From: an uncultured Gemella sp.
GTDB lineage: Bacteria > Bacillota > Bacilli > Staphylococcales > Gemellaceae
Length of the DNA stretch: 20,674 bases
Reading direction: 5' to 3'
Assembly: GCA_927911745.1 (NCBI GenBank)
Contig: CAKMQF010000073.1
Location: forward strand, 1-20,674
Shown: positions 1 through 10,643 of the stretch, piece after piece
How the letters are laid out: the number at the start of each line of letters is the position of its first letter
How positions within the stretch are numbered: position 1 is the stretch's first letter
The notes under the pieces: model-generated
The model's input: the letters and a program-made list of their open reading frames with translations, nothing else
Databases searched by the model: none
Told to the model about the DNA's origin: nothing
Translations under genes and position numbers: made by a program

Positions 1-19
1 ATATTTAGTCATAAAAATA

Positions 20-66
20 CCGACCTCCAAAAAGTTAGATTTTTTGGTCTAACTTTTTGGGGTCGG
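20..66. repeat. Long inverted repeat (hairpin)
   Basis: The arms 20-39 and 48-66 are complementary over 19 pairs with one bulged T at 26 and an 8-nt loop. Read on the minus strand the stem is followed by TATTTTTA, so it could be a second terminator for the operon at 151-1721. It could equally be the terminator of a gene lying left of the window. Its job is inferred. Confidence 0.6.
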
Positions 67-87
67 TACATTTGATAAAATATATTC

Positions 88-143
88 ATAAAAAAATATA
101 GCGAAAAGGGACTCAATAAAATCGATTTTTGAGTCTCTCTCGC
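88..143 (-). terminator. Rho-independent terminator after the DUF438 gene
   Basis: The arms GCGAAAAGGGACTCAA (101-116) and TTGAGTCTCTCTCGC (129-143) form an imperfect stem, perfect over GACTCAA and GCGA. On the minus strand the stem is followed by TATATTTTTTTATG. It starts 8 nt beyond the stop codon at 151, where a terminator is expected. Confidence 0.7.
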
Positions 144-150
144 TTTTATC

Positions 151-1488
151 TTATTCTATTCCCCTATAATAATCACTGTCTATTTCTCTATAAGGAGCTA
201 TATCTTGAACATATTCCAATACTCCTTGAAATTCACCGTTTTCGTCATAAACTCCAGCATAAGTGACATGAACAAATTTTCCTCTTGATTCTGATTTAAA
301 CCACATTTCGTACTTATCTTTTTTTCTATCTCGTAAGTTTTTCATTATAGTTTTAACTTTCTCTAGGTACTTAGGTGGATGACATAGTTCTACATTTCTA
401 CCTATTTGCCCTGGTGTGCGTTTAAAAATCATCTCTTCCTCTGAACAATGATTATTATAATATTGAAAAACTTCGTCTTTATTAACAAAGGTAATTTCCA
501 TTGGCAGATGATTCAATATCAAATCAATTTGATTTAATGACAGATAACCATTTCCGACTTTCTGAGGTGTATCTCTATTTAAAGTTTCTTCTTTAACTTC
601 TTTTGGTTTATAGGTAATAGTGAACTCTCCTTCAGGAGTTTGAATTACTTTCGTTAATTCCCCTTCGCTCACTTCTATTACTTCACTGTCTTCACTAGTA
701 ATTTGAGTTTCAAAATCTTCTCTATGAGGTATCCACTCTTCTTGAGGTCGAATTATTGCATAACCGTATGTATCACTATCTTTAGCGATACTCAACCAAT
801 CGTCTTGAGTAAATGTTTCTAATAATATCATCAGAAGAATTGACTCTTCTTTAAAGATCATTTCCTCAAATTCTTTAACAAAAACTTCAAACTTTTCTTT
901 AACTACATCTATCTCTACATTTGGTAGTTTTTCCACTTCTTCTTTTGCAAGTTTAAACAAATCTCTTATTTCATCATCAACACCCCACATAACCTTAGGT
1001 GGTGCATCATGTCCATATCTCTCCATTATAGGAAACATAAGTTCTTCTTTGCGTTTATAATGAATATCAAATTGTCCTAATAATTGCAACTGACGAAGCA
1101 ATCCTTTTAAAACTGCTTCTTTAGTTTCACCATCATCGAGATTAGCATAATTATCTAAAATTCGTCGAACTCTTATTATTGCAGCTCTTAAAGCTAAATT
1201 TTCTTGTTTAAACACTTGTACAGGATGTCCTGGATGCTCACTATCTTCAACTTCTACAGTTTTTATCGCACCTTTAAACAAATTAGCATGTACATTACAT
1301 AACTTCATTACATCTTCAAAAGTTACACCAGAATCTGAATTCATAAGCTCATGTTCCATTAAAGATATCTCAATCGCAGATACTCCAGAAAAATGCTCAT
1401 TGAATTCAGCTTGAACTGACTCTGCAGGTTCTCCATTATGAAGTCGTAATAATATATCTCTTAAAACTTCAATTCTCTTTGTAGCCAT
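151..1488 (-). CDS. DUF438 / hemerythrin-like / PAS domain protein
   Basis: The 445-residue product has three parts. Residues 1-75 match the DUF438 pattern. Residues 85-235 form a helical hemerythrin-like (HHE) domain with candidate metal ligands H88, E96, H143, E148/E149 and E214/E215; the position that often carries His in an HDEIR-type motif reads DDEIR here (171-175). Residues 315-440 form a PAS domain with RTPGQIGRNVELCHPPKYL and a closing GVLEYVQDI. The family is thought to sense or bind iron, oxygen or nitric oxide, but its reaction is not established. There is no signal peptide or membrane segment, so it should be cytosolic. Its ATG overlaps the upstream gene's stop by one base (TAATG), implying translational coupling with the DUF1858 protein. 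A Fur/PerR-like site on the shared promoter fits a metal or redox role. The function is inferred from domains only. Confidence 0.88.
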   Translation of the reverse strand: MATKRIEVLRDILLRLHNGEPAESVQAEFNEHFSGVSAIEISLMEHELMNSDSGVTFEDVMKLCNVHANLFKGAIKTVEVEDSEHPGHPVQVFKQENLALRAAIIRVRRILDNYANLDDGETKEAVLKGLLRQLQLLGQFDIHYKRKEELMFPIMERYGHDAPPKVMWGVDDEIRDLFKLAKEEVEKLPNVEIDVVKEKFEVFVKEFEEMIFKEESILLMILLETFTQDDWLSIAKDSDTYGYAIIRPQEEWIPHREDFETQITSEDSEVIEVSEGELTKVIQTPEGEFTITYKPKEVKEETLNRDTPQKVGNGYLSLNQIDLILNHLPMEITFVNKDEVFQYYNNHCSEEEMIFKRTPGQIGRNVELCHPPKYLEKVKTIMKNLRDRKKDKYEMWFKSESRGKFVHVTYAGVYDENGEFQGVLEYVQDIAPYREIDSDYYRGIE

Positions 1489-1721
1489 TAGTCTAACCCT
1501 ACTACTTCATATCCATTAGCTTCTAATGTAGCAATAATTGTTTCAAGTTTAATTCCTGCCAATTTTGAACCCATTCTAAGTGAAGTCTTTCTCCCTACAG
1601 TATTTCTCATAATCGGATTAGCAAGTGGCTTAAATCCTAAATCTACTAAAATATCCAACACTTCTGGATGTTTATCAACGACTTGCGCAACTGGTATACT
1701 TACATCAATAATATTATCCAT
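1488..1721 (-). CDS. DUF1858 domain protein (77 aa)
   Basis: This small cytosolic protein (77 residues) fits the DUF1858 family, with an N-terminal pattern of the type IPVAQVVDKHPEVLDILVDL. Related domains occur at the N-terminus of ScdA/RIC-type di-iron repair proteins and next to hemerythrin-like proteins. It is the first gene of the operon and its TAA stop shares one base with the ATG of the DUF438 gene. A GAGGG ribosome site lies upstream of the ATG at 1721. It has no cysteines or obvious metal ligands, so it is more likely a partner or regulator of the downstream protein than an enzyme. The family call is good; the function is unknown. Confidence 0.82.
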   Translation of the reverse strand: MDNIIDVSIPVAQVVDKHPEVLDILVDLGFKPLANPIMRNTVGRKTSLRMGSKLAGIKLETIIATLEANGYEVVGLD

Positions 1722-1756
1722 TTCTCATTCCCTCACTACCTTATATTATTAATATA

Positions 1757-1785
1757 ATTATATCATAAGCCATTGATAATCGCTA
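1757..1785 (-). promoter_or_regulatory. SigA promoter of the DUF1858-DUF438 operon
   Basis: On the minus strand there is an extended -10, TGATATAAT (TATAAT at 1762-1757, TG at 1765-1764). A weak -35 (TAGCGA, 1785-1780) lies 17 bp upstream. The start codon is about 30 nt further on. Confidence 0.6.
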
Positions 1786-1789
1786 TCAA
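1773..1789. promoter_or_regulatory. Fur/PerR-like operator palindrome
   Basis: TTGATAATCGCTATCAA is an inverted repeat (TTGATA / TATCAA) lying on the -35 region of the operon promoter. Its core TGATAATCGCTATCA matches the 7-1-7 Fur/PerR box pattern (TGATAAT-N-ATTATCA) at 12 of 14 arm positions. A further half-site, ATGATAAT, follows at 1797. That it binds a Fur-family repressor is inference from position and sequence. Confidence 0.45.
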
Positions 1790-1800
1790 ATTAAAATGAT

Positions 1801-1845
1801 AATAAAAAAAGATGTAACTTGAAAATTTCTCTAAGTTACATCTTT
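1801..1845 (-). terminator. Terminator of the pyr operon
   Basis: A perfect 13-bp stem, AAAGATGTAACTT (1808-1820) with AAGTTACATCTTT (1833-1845), has a 12-nt loop. On the minus strand it runs into TTTTTTTATTATC. It lies about 50 nt beyond the pyrE stop and separates the pyr operon from the next promoter. Confidence 0.85.
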
Positions 1846-1896
1846 AATATTACTTTATTTCATTGAAACTAATCTCAATCTGATAAAGAACTTTTA

Positions 1897-2511
1897 TTAT
1901 AAATTATTTCTCCACTCAAGAAGTTTTTCCACATCTTCTTGTTTAATATAATCACTCGCTACAGCTTCTTCGATTAAGTAGTTGTAGTTAGTTAAAGTGT
2001 GGTACTCTACTTTATCTGCTGCAAAGGCATCTTGTGCTTTTTTAAGTTCATAACTAAATATCGCTACAACTCCTAGAACTACTGCACCAGCTTCCTCTAG
2101 AGCTTTAGCTACTTTTAATGAAGATAATCCAGTTGAAATTAAATCTTCAATAATAACAACTTTTTGCCCTTCTAGTAATCTACCTTCGATTTGGTTTGTT
2201 TTTCCATGTTTTTTAGCTGAATCTCTCACGTAAATCATAGGTAAATCAAGTACTTCACTTACCCATGCCGCGTGTGGGATACCTGCTGTCGCTGTACCAG
2301 CAACTACTTCTACTTCTGGGAATTTAGCTTTAATTACTTCACTCATACCTGTAGCTATTTCACGACGAATCGCAGGATATGACATTGTAATTCTGTTATC
2401 ACAGTAAATCGGTGATTTAATTCCAGATGTCCAAGTGAAATAATCATTTGGTCTTAATGCCACTGCTTCAATATCTAATAAATGTTTTGCTATTTTTCTT
2501 TCTAATGCCAT
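1897..2511 (-). CDS. pyrE: Orotate phosphoribosyltransferase
   Basis: This cytosolic enzyme (204 residues) joins orotate to PRPP to give orotidine 5'-phosphate, the fifth step of UMP synthesis. The PRPP-binding loop [14 protein letters not shown] is at residues 118-131. An N-terminal segment ([16 protein letters not shown], 25-40) and [17 protein letters not shown] (72-88) are typical of PyrE. Length is normal for the family. The start ATG at 2511 is preceded by AAAGGAGAAG. It is the last gene of the pyr operon, 30 nt downstream of pyrF, and is followed by a strong terminator. Expression should follow the PyrR attenuators far upstream. Nothing in it looks damaged. Confidence 0.97.
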   Translation of the reverse strand: MALERKIAKHLLDIEAVALRPNDYFTWTSGIKSPIYCDNRITMSYPAIRREIATGMSEVIKAKFPEVEVVAGTATAGIPHAAWVSEVLDLPMIYVRDSAKKHGKTNQIEGRLLEGQKVVIIEDLISTGLSSLKVAKALEEAGAVVLGVVAIFSYELKKAQDAFAADKVEYHTLTNYNYLIEEAVASDYIKQEDVEKLLEWRNNL

Positions 2512-2541
2512 GTTCTTCTCCTTTATCTTATCTGTATATTT

Positions 2542-3240
2542 TTATTTTACGAATTGACTTTTTATTAGTTTATAAACTTCAAGTGGATTTTCTGATTTAG
2601 TTATAGAACGCCCAACTACGATGTGTGTACTTCCTTCTTCATTAGCAACAGTTGGAGTCGCTACACGTTTTTGATCTCCAACTTCATCTGTTTCTAATCT
2701 TATTCCTGGAGTTACTTTTAAGAAGTCATCTCCACAGTTTTCTCGAATTAATCTTGCTTCCCAAACTGATGAAACTACTCCATCAAGTCCTGCTCTTTTA
2801 GCTAGTTTAGCATAATTTATTACACTCTCTTCTAGAGATACAGCAATTAGTTGCTCTTCTTTCATCGCTTCTTCTGATGTTGAAGTTAATTGTGTTATTG
2901 CTATTACATTAGTATCTACACTACCACCTTCAACCATTCCTCGTTTTGCTGCTTTTAACATTTCATAGCCGCCTGCCGCATGTACAGTAAGAATATCAAC
3001 TTTGAATTTTGCTAATCCTTTTGTCGCACCATAAACTGTATTAGGAATATCATGTAGTTTAAGATCTAAGAATATCTTATGTCCTAATTCTTTAATTTTT
3101 TCAATAACAACAGGTCCATTTTGTAGGTATAATTCCATCCCTACTTTTACAAATAATTTTTCTTCACCAAATTTTTCTAAAAAACTTAATGTATCTTCCA
3201 AAGTTGGAAAGTCTAAAGCTATTATTACATCTTTATTCAT
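2542..3240 (-). CDS. pyrF: Orotidine 5'-phosphate decarboxylase
   Basis: The enzyme removes CO2 from orotidine monophosphate to give UMP, the last step of the pathway. The 232-residue product is a normal-length TIM barrel. The catalytic set is visible: K32 in FVKVGMELY and D59, K61, D64 in the signature DLKLHDIPNT (59-68). The phosphate-gripping end is VVGRSIT near residues 208-214. The start ATG has an AAGGAG site. The gap to pyrD is 14 nt and to pyrE 30 nt, so it is co-transcribed with both. PyrE and PyrF act in sequence and often sit together. No anomalies seen. Confidence 0.97.
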   Translation of the reverse strand: MNKDVIIALDFPTLEDTLSFLEKFGEEKLFVKVGMELYLQNGPVVIEKIKELGHKIFLDLKLHDIPNTVYGATKGLAKFKVDILTVHAAGGYEMLKAAKRGMVEGGSVDTNVIAITQLTSTSEEAMKEEQLIAVSLEESVINYAKLAKRAGLDGVVSSVWEARLIRENCGDDFLKVTPGIRLETDEVGDQKRVATPTVANEEGSTHIVVGRSITKSENPLEVYKLIKSQFVK

Positions 3241-3254
3241 AATATTTCTCCTTT

Positions 3255-4178
<924 letters not shown>

Positions 4179-4943
4179 CTATAATGCTATTTCTTTCGAA
4201 TCATATACAGGTCCATCGTAACAAACACGTGAGATAGAACCATCAATTTTTTCACAAACACATGCATAACATGCACCTACTCCACAAGCCATTCTCTCTT
4301 CTAGAGAAATATATCCCATTTTTTCTTCATCCATTTTAGTCAATGCTTTTAACATAGCAAATGGACCACAACTATAATACTTATCATAGTCAACTTCATA
4401 ATTTTTTATAACATCAGTAACAAAACCTTTTTCTCCATAACTTCCATCAGCCGTGGCAACATAAGTTGTGCCAAGCTCTGCAAATTTTTCTTCATAAAAC
4501 ACATCTTTCACATTATTGAAACCTAAAATATGTACTGTGTTTACCCCCTGTTTTCTAAATTGCTTAGCCAGTTCATATAACGGTGGAACTCCAATCCCTC
4601 CACCTACTAGCAATGCAGTTTGTCCTTCTTCTAGCGTATAAACATCATATCCTTTTCCTAATGGTCCTAATACATCCACTAAATTACCTGTTTCTAATTC
4701 AGATATTTTCTTAGTACCTGCTCCATCTGCTCTATAAACCATCACAAATGTATTTTTTTCTTTATTAATTTCACAAATTGAAATAGGTCTTCTTAATAAA
4801 AACTCATAACTATTGCTAACTTTAATATTTACGAATTGTCCTGGTGTATTCATTTCTTCAACTACGTCACCTTGTAATTCAATTCTAAATATTTTATCTG
4901 CAATTTGTTCATTACTAACTACTGTTGCTAAATAAGTATCCAT
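4179..4943 (-). CDS. pyrK: Dihydroorotate dehydrogenase B, electron-transfer subunit
   Basis: PyrK (254 residues) carries electrons from PyrD's FMN through a 2Fe-2S cluster and FAD to NAD+. The N-terminal flavodoxin-reductase-like FAD domain has RRPIS at 51-55. The NAD-binding region has GGGIGVPPL (114-122) and SCGPFAML (191-198). The cluster ligands are C220, C225, C228 and C241 in the C-terminal [11 protein letters not shown]...C segment. The start ATG has an AGGAG site. A hairpin in the 57-nt carB-pyrK gap lies just before that site and may tune read-through or mRNA processing. It pairs functionally with pyrD, 9 nt downstream. Confidence 0.96.
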   Translation of the reverse strand: MDTYLATVVSNEQIADKIFRIELQGDVVEEMNTPGQFVNIKVSNSYEFLLRRPISICEINKEKNTFVMVYRADGAGTKKISELETGNLVDVLGPLGKGYDVYTLEEGQTALLVGGGIGVPPLYELAKQFRKQGVNTVHILGFNNVKDVFYEEKFAELGTTYVATADGSYGEKGFVTDVIKNYEVDYDKYYSCGPFAMLKALTKMDEEKMGYISLEERMACGVGACYACVCEKIDGSISRVCYDGPVYDSKEIAL

Positions 4944-4962
4944 CCAAATGCTCCTTCTGTAA

Positions 4963-4989
4963 GAAAAGGGGAAAATTTTTCCCCTTCTT
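4963..4989 (-). promoter_or_regulatory. Hairpin between carB and pyrK
   Basis: AAGGGGAAAA (4966-4975) pairs with TTTTCCCCTT (4977-4986), and the stem continues with a bulge to 4963 and 4989. In the transcript the stem is followed by TTCTTAC and then the pyrK ribosome site. The tail is too short in T for a strong terminator. It may be a partial terminator or an mRNA processing/stability element; that role is inferred. Confidence 0.55.
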
Positions 4990-5000
4990 CATTTTTTATT

Positions 5001-8000
5001 TTATAGTGGTAATATATCAAATGAGATTGATTCTAAAACTTTTAGTAGCGCATCTGCTGTATCTAATGATGTTAAACATACAACCTCTTGCTCACTCGCT
5101 ACACGGCGAATCTTGAATCCGTCTTTTGTTACATCTTTATCTTTTGAAGTAGTATTAACTACAACATCCACATCCCCATTATATATAGCATCAAGTACAC
5201 TGTAATCACTTTGATTAATTTTCCCTACTGGAGTAACTCTTAATCCGTGTTCATCTAAGTACTTAGCTGTTCCTTCTGTAGCTAATAAGTTGTATCCTAA
5301 GTCGAAGAATCGTTTTGCTATATTTAATGCTTCTTCTTTATCATCATCACTAATTGTGAATAAGATATTTCCTTGATCACTTACTTTGATTCCTGCTGCA
5401 AGAAGTCCTTTATAAAGTGATTTTTCTAGAGTTCTATCACTTCCCATTACTTCTCCAGTTGATTTCATCTCAGGTCCAAGAGTAGTATCAACATCTTTTA
5501 GTTTTTGGAAACTAAATACCGGTACTTTAGTATACACATTCTGTGCTTCTGGTAATAATCCAGTTTCATATCCTTTAGATTTTAAAGTTTCTCCAATGAT
5601 AGCTCCAGCAGCAAGTTTCGCCATTGGAACTCCTGTGATTTTACTTAAGAATGGTACAGTTCTTGAGCTTCGTGGGTTAACTTCTAGTACGAATACTTCA
5701 CCTTTACTTATTACATATTGAATATTTAATAATCCAACGATGTTTAATCCTTTTGCTAATTTAATTGTATATTCTATTAACTTAGCTTTTTCACCTTCTG
5801 TCAGTGTTTGAGGTGGATATACCGCTATTGAGTCACCTGAGTGAACCCCTGCTCTTTCGATGTGCTCCATAATACCTGGAATAATTACTGTTTCTCCATC
5901 ACTAATAGCATCTACTTCTATCTCACGACCTACTAAATATCTGTCAGTTAATACTGGGTGTTCTGGTGTAAGTTTTACAGCTGTCTTCATATAACGACGT
6001 AATTCAGCTTCTTCATAAACTATTTCCATAGCTCGTCCACCTAGTACGTATGATGGTCTTACTAATACAGGGTATCCAATTTCTTCTGCATTTTTAACTG
6101 CTGTTTCTACATCAAATGCAGTTTTCCCAAGTGGTTGTGGAATGTCTAGTTTATGTAATAATTCTTCAAATTTATCTCTATCTTCTGCATTATCGATTTC
6201 TTCTAAAGCTGTACCTAGAATTTTCACGCCATGTTTTTCTAATTTAGCTGCTAGGTTAATCGCTGTTTGTCCACCGAATTGCACTACAACCCCTAATGGA
6301 TTTTCGTGATTAATTATCGCCATTACATCTTCTTCAGTTAATGGTTCGAAGTACAGTTTATCAGAGATTGTAAAGTCTGTAGAAACTGTTTCTGGGTTGT
6401 TATTAACAATGATTGCCTCATATCCTGCATCTTTAATCGCCATTACTGCATGAACCGTAGCGTAGTCGAACTCTACACCTTGTCCGATTCGGATAGGACC
6501 AGATCCTAGTACAACAATTTTTTTCTTATCACTAACGATTGATTCTTCCTCTTGTTCATAACTTGAGTAGAAGTATGGTGTTTCTGAAACGAACTCAGCT
6601 GCACATGTATCAACCATTTTGAATACTGGTGTTATTTTGTTTTCTTGACGAAGGTTGTAGATATCATCTTCTGTCACTCCCCATCTGTGGGCAATTACCT
6701 TATCAGAGAATCCGTATTTTTTAGCATATTCTAGTAAATCTATATTTCCTACATTGTCTTTTAATTCATGCTCAATATCGATGATATTTTGCATTTTCTC
6801 TAGGAAGAACATGTCAATTTTTGTAATTTCGTGAATATCTTTTGTGCTTTGTCCGCGTCTTAAAGCTTCTCCAATAAAGAATAATCTTTCATCTCCGGCT
6901 TGTTTAATCTTGTCAATAATTTCTTCTAATGTGAAATCATCTCCATTAGGTAGTCCAAGGTGATGCACACCATATTCTAATGAACGGATAGCTTTTAGTA
7001 AACTTTCTTCATAAGTTCTACCCATCGCCATTACTTCACCAGTAGCTTTCATTTGTGTCCCTAATTTTCTATCCGCATTTTCAAATTTATCAAATGGGAA
7101 ACGTGGGATTTTACTTACTACGTAGTCAAGTGTTGGTTCGAAACAAGCATACGAGTTTTGTGTAACTGGGTTTATAATTTCATCAAGAGTTAATCCTACA
7201 GCAATTTTCGCTGCAATTTTTGCAATTGGATATCCTGTAGCTTTTGATGCTAAAGCTGATGAACGTGATACCCTTGGGTTAACTTCTATAATATAGTATT
7301 TGAATGAATTTGGATCAAGTGCAAGTTGTACGTTACATCCACCTTCAATTTTTAAAGCTCTAATAATTTTTAATGATACATTACGTAGCATGTGGTACTC
7401 TCTGTCTGTTAATGTTTGAGAAGGTGCTACTACTACTGAATCCCCTGTGTGAATCCCAACAGGGTCAATGTTTTCCATGTTACATACAACAATCGCTGTA
7501 TCGTTAGAGTCACGCATTACTTCGTATTCAATTTCTTTAAATCCAGCGATAGATTTTTCTAATAAACATTGAGTAACTGGTGAATAGTGTAATCCACTAC
7601 TTACGATTTCTTCTAAATCTTTCTCATCGTAACAGATACCTCCACCTGTTCCTCCCATAGTGAAGGCAGGACGAACGATTACCGGATATCCTATTTCAGC
7701 AACAAATTCTCTCGCTTCATCTAAAGTTGTAATAATCGCTGATTCTGGAACTGGTTCATTAAGTTCATTCATAAGATCACGGAATAATTCTCTATCCTCT
7801 GCTTGTTCGATTGAACTTAATTTCGTTCCTAGTAATTCAACTCCGTATTTATCTAAGATTCCACTTTTGTGAAGCTCTACCGCAAGGTTAAGCCCCACTT
7901 GTCCTCCTAATGTTGGAAGTAATGCATCAGGTCTTTCTTTTCTGATAATCTTACTTACAAACTCAAGAGTTAAAGGTTCCATATAAACTTTATCTGCAAT

Positions 8001-8177
8001 TTCTTTATCTGTCATTATTGTCGCTGGGTTAGAGTTAACTAAGATAACTTCATAACCTTCTTCTCTTAAAGATAGACACGCTTGAGTCCCAGCATAGTCA
8101 AACTCTGCTGCTTGACCTATTGTAATTGGTCCAGATCCTATTACTAGTATTGTTTTTATATCATTACGTTTTGGCAT
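5001..8177 (-). CDS. carB: Carbamoyl phosphate synthase, large subunit
   Basis: The 1058-residue protein makes carbamoyl phosphate from bicarbonate, two ATP and ammonia supplied by CarA through a tunnel. It has two tandem ATP-grasp halves, each opening with a dinucleotide-like glycine motif ([17 protein letters not shown] near 13-29 and [17 protein letters not shown] near 555). The ATP-grasp cores are at about 130-330 and 670-860, with [11 protein letters not shown] and [11 protein letters not shown] at their ends. The middle is an oligomerisation helix region. The C-terminal 130 residues form an MGS-like allosteric domain that binds UMP or PRPP in relatives. Length is typical for Bacilli. 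The ATG has an AAGGAG site. It lies inside the pyr operon, 52 nt after carA, so it looks like the pyrimidine-specific enzyme (pyrAB of Bacillus). Confidence 0.97.
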   Translation of the reverse strand: MPKRNDIKTILVIGSGPITIGQAAEFDYAGTQACLSLREEGYEVILVNSNPATIMTDKEIADKVYMEPLTLEFVSKIIRKERPDALLPTLGGQVGLNLAVELHKSGILDKYGVELLGTKLSSIEQAEDRELFRDLMNELNEPVPESAIITTLDEAREFVAEIGYPVIVRPAFTMGGTGGGICYDEKDLEEIVSSGLHYSPVTQCLLEKSIAGFKEIEYEVMRDSNDTAIVVCNMENIDPVGIHTGDSVVVAPSQTLTDREYHMLRNVSLKIIRALKIEGGCNVQLALDPNSFKYYIIEVNPRVSRSSALASKATGYPIAKIAAKIAVGLTLDEIINPVTQNSYACFEPTLDYVVSKIPRFPFDKFENADRKLGTQMKATGEVMAMGRTYEESLLKAIRSLEYGVHHLGLPNGDDFTLEEIIDKIKQAGDERLFFIGEALRRGQSTKDIHEITKIDMFFLEKMQNIIDIEHELKDNVGNIDLLEYAKKYGFSDKVIAHRWGVTEDDIYNLRQENKITPVFKMVDTCAAEFVSETPYFYSSYEQEEESIVSDKKKIVVLGSGPIRIGQGVEFDYATVHAVMAIKDAGYEAIIVNNNPETVSTDFTISDKLYFEPLTEEDVMAIINHENPLGVVVQFGGQTAINLAAKLEKHGVKILGTALEEIDNAEDRDKFEELLHKLDIPQPLGKTAFDVETAVKNAEEIGYPVLVRPSYVLGGRAMEIVYEEAELRRYMKTAVKLTPEHPVLTDRYLVGREIEVDAISDGETVIIPGIMEHIERAGVHSGDSIAVYPPQTLTEGEKAKLIEYTIKLAKGLNIVGLLNIQYVISKGEVFVLEVNPRSSRTVPFLSKITGVPMAKLAAGAIIGETLKSKGYETGLLPEAQNVYTKVPVFSFQKLKDVDTTLGPEMKSTGEVMGSDRTLEKSLYKGLLAAGIKVSDQGNILFTISDDDKEEALNIAKRFFDLGYNLLATEGTAKYLDEHGLRVTPVGKINQSDYSVLDAIYNGDVDVVVNTTSKDKDVTKDGFKIRRVASEQEVVCLTSLDTADALLKVLESISFDILPL

Positions 8178-8229
8178 TTTTATTCTCCTTAATTTTGCAT
8201 CGATACTCTATAATTTCTCAGGTTATTTC

Positions 8230-9318
8230 CTATTTGTTTTCTTTAAATTCTCTCATATAATCTATAAACTGATCGAATAAGTAGTTAGGATCGTGTGGCC
8301 CTGGTGATGCTTCTGGGTGATATTGTACTGAAAATACTGGGTATTTTTTATGACGTACTCCTTCACATGTTTTATCATTCACTGATAAGTGTGTAAGCTC
8401 TAAATCTGTATCTTTTAATGATTCGATATCTACACTGAAACCATGGTTTTGTGAAGTAATATCAACTTTTCCAGTTATTAAGTTTTTAACTGGATGGTTA
8501 GCTCCACGGTGTCCAAATTTAAGTTTATATGTTTTCGCTCCTGATGCTAATGCAATAAGTTGGTGTCCCATACAAATTCCAAAAACTGGAATTTTCGGCA
8601 TAACTTCTTTAAGCATCTCGATTGTTTCAGGTACATCTTCTGGATCTCCAGGTCCATTACTTAACATAATTCCATCTGGATTAAGTCTGAAGATTTCCGC
8701 AGCAGTTACATTGTGAGGTACAACAACGATATCACAATTACGTTCATTAAGTTCTCTTAGTATTCCTGATTTCATACCGAAGTCTACTAGTACTACTCTA
8801 TATCCATTTCCTGAAGATAAGAAAGCTTTTTGCGTTGAAACTTGTTCAATTTGGTTCGTTGGTAAGTCAGTTTTTCTAAGATTTTCTAATTGTTCTTCCG
8901 GATCCATGCAAAGGTCAGTAATTATTCCTTTGATTGTACCGTGTTCTCTTATTTTTCTTGTTAAACTACGTGTATCGATTCCTGAAATCCCTGGAATGTT
9001 AAGTTCTTTTAACACTTCATCTAAACTGTATTCTGTTCTAAAGTTAGAAGGTTTTTTACAAACTTCCCTAACGATAAGTCCTTTAATACTAGGATTAATT
9101 GTCTCAAAGTCGTCTCTGTTGATTCCGTAGTTCCCTATTAATGGATAAGTAAATGTTACTATTTGTCCATTGTATGATGGATCAGAAAGTGTTTCTTGAT
9201 AACCCGTCATACCTGTGTTAAATACTACCTCTCCTGCTAGTGCTTTGTTAGCACCGAATCCATATCCTTTATATACTGTTCCATCTTCTAAAATTAGTTG
9301 TCTATCGTAACTGTACAT
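8230..9318 (-). CDS. carA: Carbamoyl phosphate synthase, small subunit (glutamine amidotransferase)
   Basis: CarA (362 residues) hydrolyses glutamine and feeds ammonia to CarB. The N-terminal half (to about 165) is the CPSase small-chain domain, with NTGMTGYQE (34-42). The C-terminal half is a class I glutamine amidotransferase with the triad C249 (GICMGHQ), H334 and E336 (YHPEASPG). The ribosome site is weak for this operon: only AGAGAGAAC stands before the ATG at 9318, against AGGAGG-like sites elsewhere. This may lower its rate relative to carB or rely on coupling with pyrC, which ends 31 nt upstream. It is otherwise complete and typical (pyrAA of Bacillus). Confidence 0.97.
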   Translation of the reverse strand: MYSYDRQLILEDGTVYKGYGFGANKALAGEVVFNTGMTGYQETLSDPSYNGQIVTFTYPLIGNYGINRDDFETINPSIKGLIVREVCKKPSNFRTEYSLDEVLKELNIPGISGIDTRSLTRKIREHGTIKGIITDLCMDPEEQLENLRKTDLPTNQIEQVSTQKAFLSSGNGYRVVLVDFGMKSGILRELNERNCDIVVVPHNVTAAEIFRLNPDGIMLSNGPGDPEDVPETIEMLKEVMPKIPVFGICMGHQLIALASGAKTYKLKFGHRGANHPVKNLITGKVDITSQNHGFSVDIESLKDTDLELTHLSVNDKTCEGVRHKKYPVFSVQYHPEASPGPHDPNYLFDQFIDYMREFKENK

Positions 9319-9349
9319 CTTTGTTCTCTCTTTCTAAGTTTTTTATTTT

Positions 9350-10630
9350 TTAAACTTCAAATACTTCGCTATCTTTGTATGCAACTTGACCTTCACATAG
9401 TGTTAATACTGGTATTCCATAAATTTCTTCTCCTACGTACGGTGTATTTCTACCTTTAGATAAGAATTTTTCTGGATCAATTTTCAGTGATTTTTCTAAG
9501 TCAATTACTACTAAGTCTGCAAAACCACCTTCTTCTAAACGTCCATATGGTAAATCGAAAGTATCTGCGACTTTTTCAGTCATCAATTTAACTAGTAAGT
9601 CTAGTGAGAATACTCCTGTTTTTACAAATTTTGTATAAAGTTGGCTGAATGCTGTTTCACTTCCAACAATTCCAAATGCAGCTTTTCTCATAGATAAGTC
9701 TTTCTCATGAGTAGCGTGTGGTGCGTGATCTGTTGCTATAACGTCGATTGTTCCATCTAATAAACCAGCGATTAGAGCATTTCTATCTTCACGTGCTCTT
9801 AGCGGTGGATTCATCTTCCACATTCCGTTATCTTCTGGAATATCCATTTCATCACTTATTAGGTGGTGAGGACATACTTCACAAGTTACTTTAATTCCTG
9901 CTGCCTTCGCTTCTCTTACTACCCTTACTGATTCTTTAGTAGATACGTGACAAACGTGGTAGTGACATCCTGCTGCTTCAGCTAAAAGAACATCACGCGC
10001 AATCTGAACACTTTCACATACTGAAGGAATTCCTGGTAAGTCTAATTCACGACTTCTACGTCCACAGTGCATACATCCTCCTCGGATTAATGAGTTATCC
10101 TCACAGTGAGCTACAATCGCTTTATTTAATTTAGCAGCAACCATCATTGATTCATACATCATATTAGCATCCTGTACTCCTCTACCGTCATCACTGAAGG
10201 CAAACACATGCTCAGCTAATTCTTCAAAATCAGCATATTCTTTTCCTTCTTCTCCTTTTGTTATAGCTCCAAAAGGAATCGCTCTGATTACCGAATCACG
10301 TTCGATAATGTCTAATTGTAATTTTAGGTTCTCATAGTTATCTGGTACTGGATTTAAGTTTGGCATTGGCATTGCTGTAGTAAAACCACCACGTGCTGCT
10401 GCTCTTGAAGCATGATAAATGTTTTCTTTATATTCAAATCCTGGTTCTCTCCAGTGTACGTGAACATCTATAAATCCTGGTGAAATAAATTTCCCTTCTA
10501 AATCTAGTACCTTAGCTCCACTTTCTTCGATGTTCTCAGAGATTTTTACGATTTTTTTATCTTCAACTAAAATATCTCTTTCTACTAATACACCATTTTC
10601 TAAAATTTTACCGTTTTTTAAAAGTAACAT
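9350..10630 (-). CDS. pyrC: Dihydroorotase
   Basis: This zinc enzyme (426 residues) closes carbamoyl aspartate to dihydroorotate. It is a type I dihydroorotase of the amidohydrolase superfamily. Metal ligands visible are H57 and H59 (DVHVHWREPG), H175 (HCEDN), H228 (CHVST) and D301 (ATDHAPH). The D148/D149 pair in FSDDGRGV supplies the bridging Asp of type I enzymes. One oddity is a Cys-x2-Cys (C186-M-H-C189) in the loop after HCEDN, beside other cysteines at 222 and 227. The start ATG has GAGGAG upstream. It follows pyrB by 13 nt and precedes carA by 31 nt. Confidence 0.96.
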   Translation of the reverse strand: MLLLKNGKILENGVLVERDILVEDKKIVKISENIEESGAKVLDLEGKFISPGFIDVHVHWREPGFEYKENIYHASRAAARGGFTTAMPMPNLNPVPDNYENLKLQLDIIERDSVIRAIPFGAITKGEEGKEYADFEELAEHVFAFSDDGRGVQDANMMYESMMVAAKLNKAIVAHCEDNSLIRGGCMHCGRRSRELDLPGIPSVCESVQIARDVLLAEAAGCHYHVCHVSTKESVRVVREAKAAGIKVTCEVCPHHLISDEMDIPEDNGMWKMNPPLRAREDRNALIAGLLDGTIDVIATDHAPHATHEKDLSMRKAAFGIVGSETAFSQLYTKFVKTGVFSLDLLVKLMTEKVADTFDLPYGRLEEGGFADLVVIDLEKSLKIDPEKFLSKGRNTPYVGEEIYGIPVLTLCEGQVAYKDSEVFEV

Positions 10631-10643
10631 ATGCTTCTCCTCT

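Noticed and set aside
5001..8177. Several short plus-strand ORFs inside carB and carA
   Set aside because: They are antisense shadows of well-conserved genes and lack ribosome sites.
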